Assembly: GCA_046706685.1 (NCBI GenBank)
Contig: JBJKPE010000142.1
Span: 1 to 21,156 of the forward strand
Length of the DNA: 21,156 nucleotides
Direction: 5' to 3'
Source: JARRRD01 sp046706685
GTDB lineage: Bacteria > Nitrospirota > Thermodesulfovibrionia > Thermodesulfovibrionales > UBA6898
A program made the position numbers and the translations under genes. This document shows, piece after piece, positions 21,037 to 21,156 of this stretch (its first letter is position 1; each line of letters starts with the position of its first letter). The notes beneath the pieces are model-generated. The model was not told where the DNA came from and searched no databases. It was given only the letters and a program-made list of their open reading frames with translations.

Positions 21037-21156
21037 GGGATATTTTGAACTGCCCTAAAAAGGATAATATTGGGACAGTGGTATCCTGAGAGCAGGCGCA
21101 GCTCTCCAAGCACTCCCCTGACTGCGGGCGAGCGGAAGGATGAGACTTTTGTAGTA
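21037..21156. other. Unexplained sequence after the hsdS break (possible mobile-element end)
   Basis: The 120 bases after the hsdS stop do not encode the rest of TRD2. They contain TGAACTGCCC at 21046-21055, which resembles the ends of some IS3-family elements, and a 6-bp hairpin GAGAGC/GCTCTC (21088-21093 with 21101-21106). No long open frame is visible before the window ends. An insertion-sequence boundary is a guess from this limited evidence. Confidence 0.3.

Larger units (their letters stand above)
8948..21156. mobile_element. Integrated genomic island (left end; right end outside window)
   Basis: Inferred from the truncated tRNA-Glu at its left edge and from the gene content to its right: two toxin-antitoxin modules, a type I restriction locus with an inserted DUF262/HNH gene, and uncharacterised accessory genes, all unlike the metabolic genes to the left. 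No integrase, conjugation or replication gene is visible, so the integrase is probably at the far end or lost. A tiny open frame (8948-9025, minus, 25 codons) ends exactly at the tRNA junction; I cannot assign it. Confidence 0.65.

Overview
The window joins two different kinds of DNA. Positions 1 to about 8,900 look like ordinary bacterial chromosome. From about 8,948 to the right edge lies what reads as an integrated genomic island loaded with toxin-antitoxin and restriction genes. The organism cannot be named from the sequence alone. A Tat-exported molybdenum hydroxylase with its own cofactor genes, a membrane protein with C-terminal TPRs, and frequent ATA/AGG/AGA codons at moderate-to-high GC suggest a Nitrospirota- or Desulfobacterota/Geobacter-like anaerobe or facultative bacterium. 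This is inference with low certainty.

Left part. A truncated threonine synthase gene (1-1171, minus) lies downstream of a minus-strand molybdoenzyme operon read from 5573 to 1272. The operon order is 2Fe-2S subunit (iorA-like), Tat-exported molybdopterin subunit (iorB-like), a 255-bp gap with a possible small ORF, xdhC-like maturation factor, and mocA-like molybdopterin cytidylyltransferase. The catalytic genes overlap by 1 base, and mocA starts 86 bases inside xdhC. A roughly 180-nt leader that can fold into a GC-rich hairpin precedes iorA. A MoeB/HesA-type E1-like adenylyltransferase gene diverges from the operon, followed by a GT-C-like membrane protein with five C-terminal TPRs.

Island boundary. 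At 8904-8947 (minus) there is exactly the 3' portion of a tRNA-Glu(CTC), from the first base of the anticodon loop to the encoded CCA, with no 5' half. This is the usual scar left by a tyrosine integrase that uses a tRNA gene. The geometry puts the element on the right and predicts an intact tRNA-Glu beyond the window. Three and a bit tandem copies of an 89-90 bp repeat follow immediately.

Island cargo. In order: a RES-Xre toxin-antitoxin pair (minus) with a two-site operator; an uncharacterised HTH protein (minus) preceded by a small ORF; a DUF6880-like protein and a SEC-C zinc-motif protein (plus, overlapping); a 450-bp AT-rich region with four long palindromes sharing the core GGTATATATACC but having unrelated arms; an AbiEi-like antitoxin (plus) and an AbiEii-like toxin (minus) facing each other with overlapping 3' ends; and a type I restriction-modification locus. 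In that locus a DUF262/HNH (GmrSD-like) gene sits between hsdM and hsdS. A 42-codon ORF that ends in a second, diverged copy of the HsdM C-terminus restores the stop/start overlap with hsdS. HsdS breaks off in its second target-recognition domain at 21036, and the last 120 bases do not continue it. No hsdR and no integrase are present in the window.

The main leads are the four palindromes before abiEi, the convergent AbiE pair, and the cassette-like insertion inside the hsd operon.
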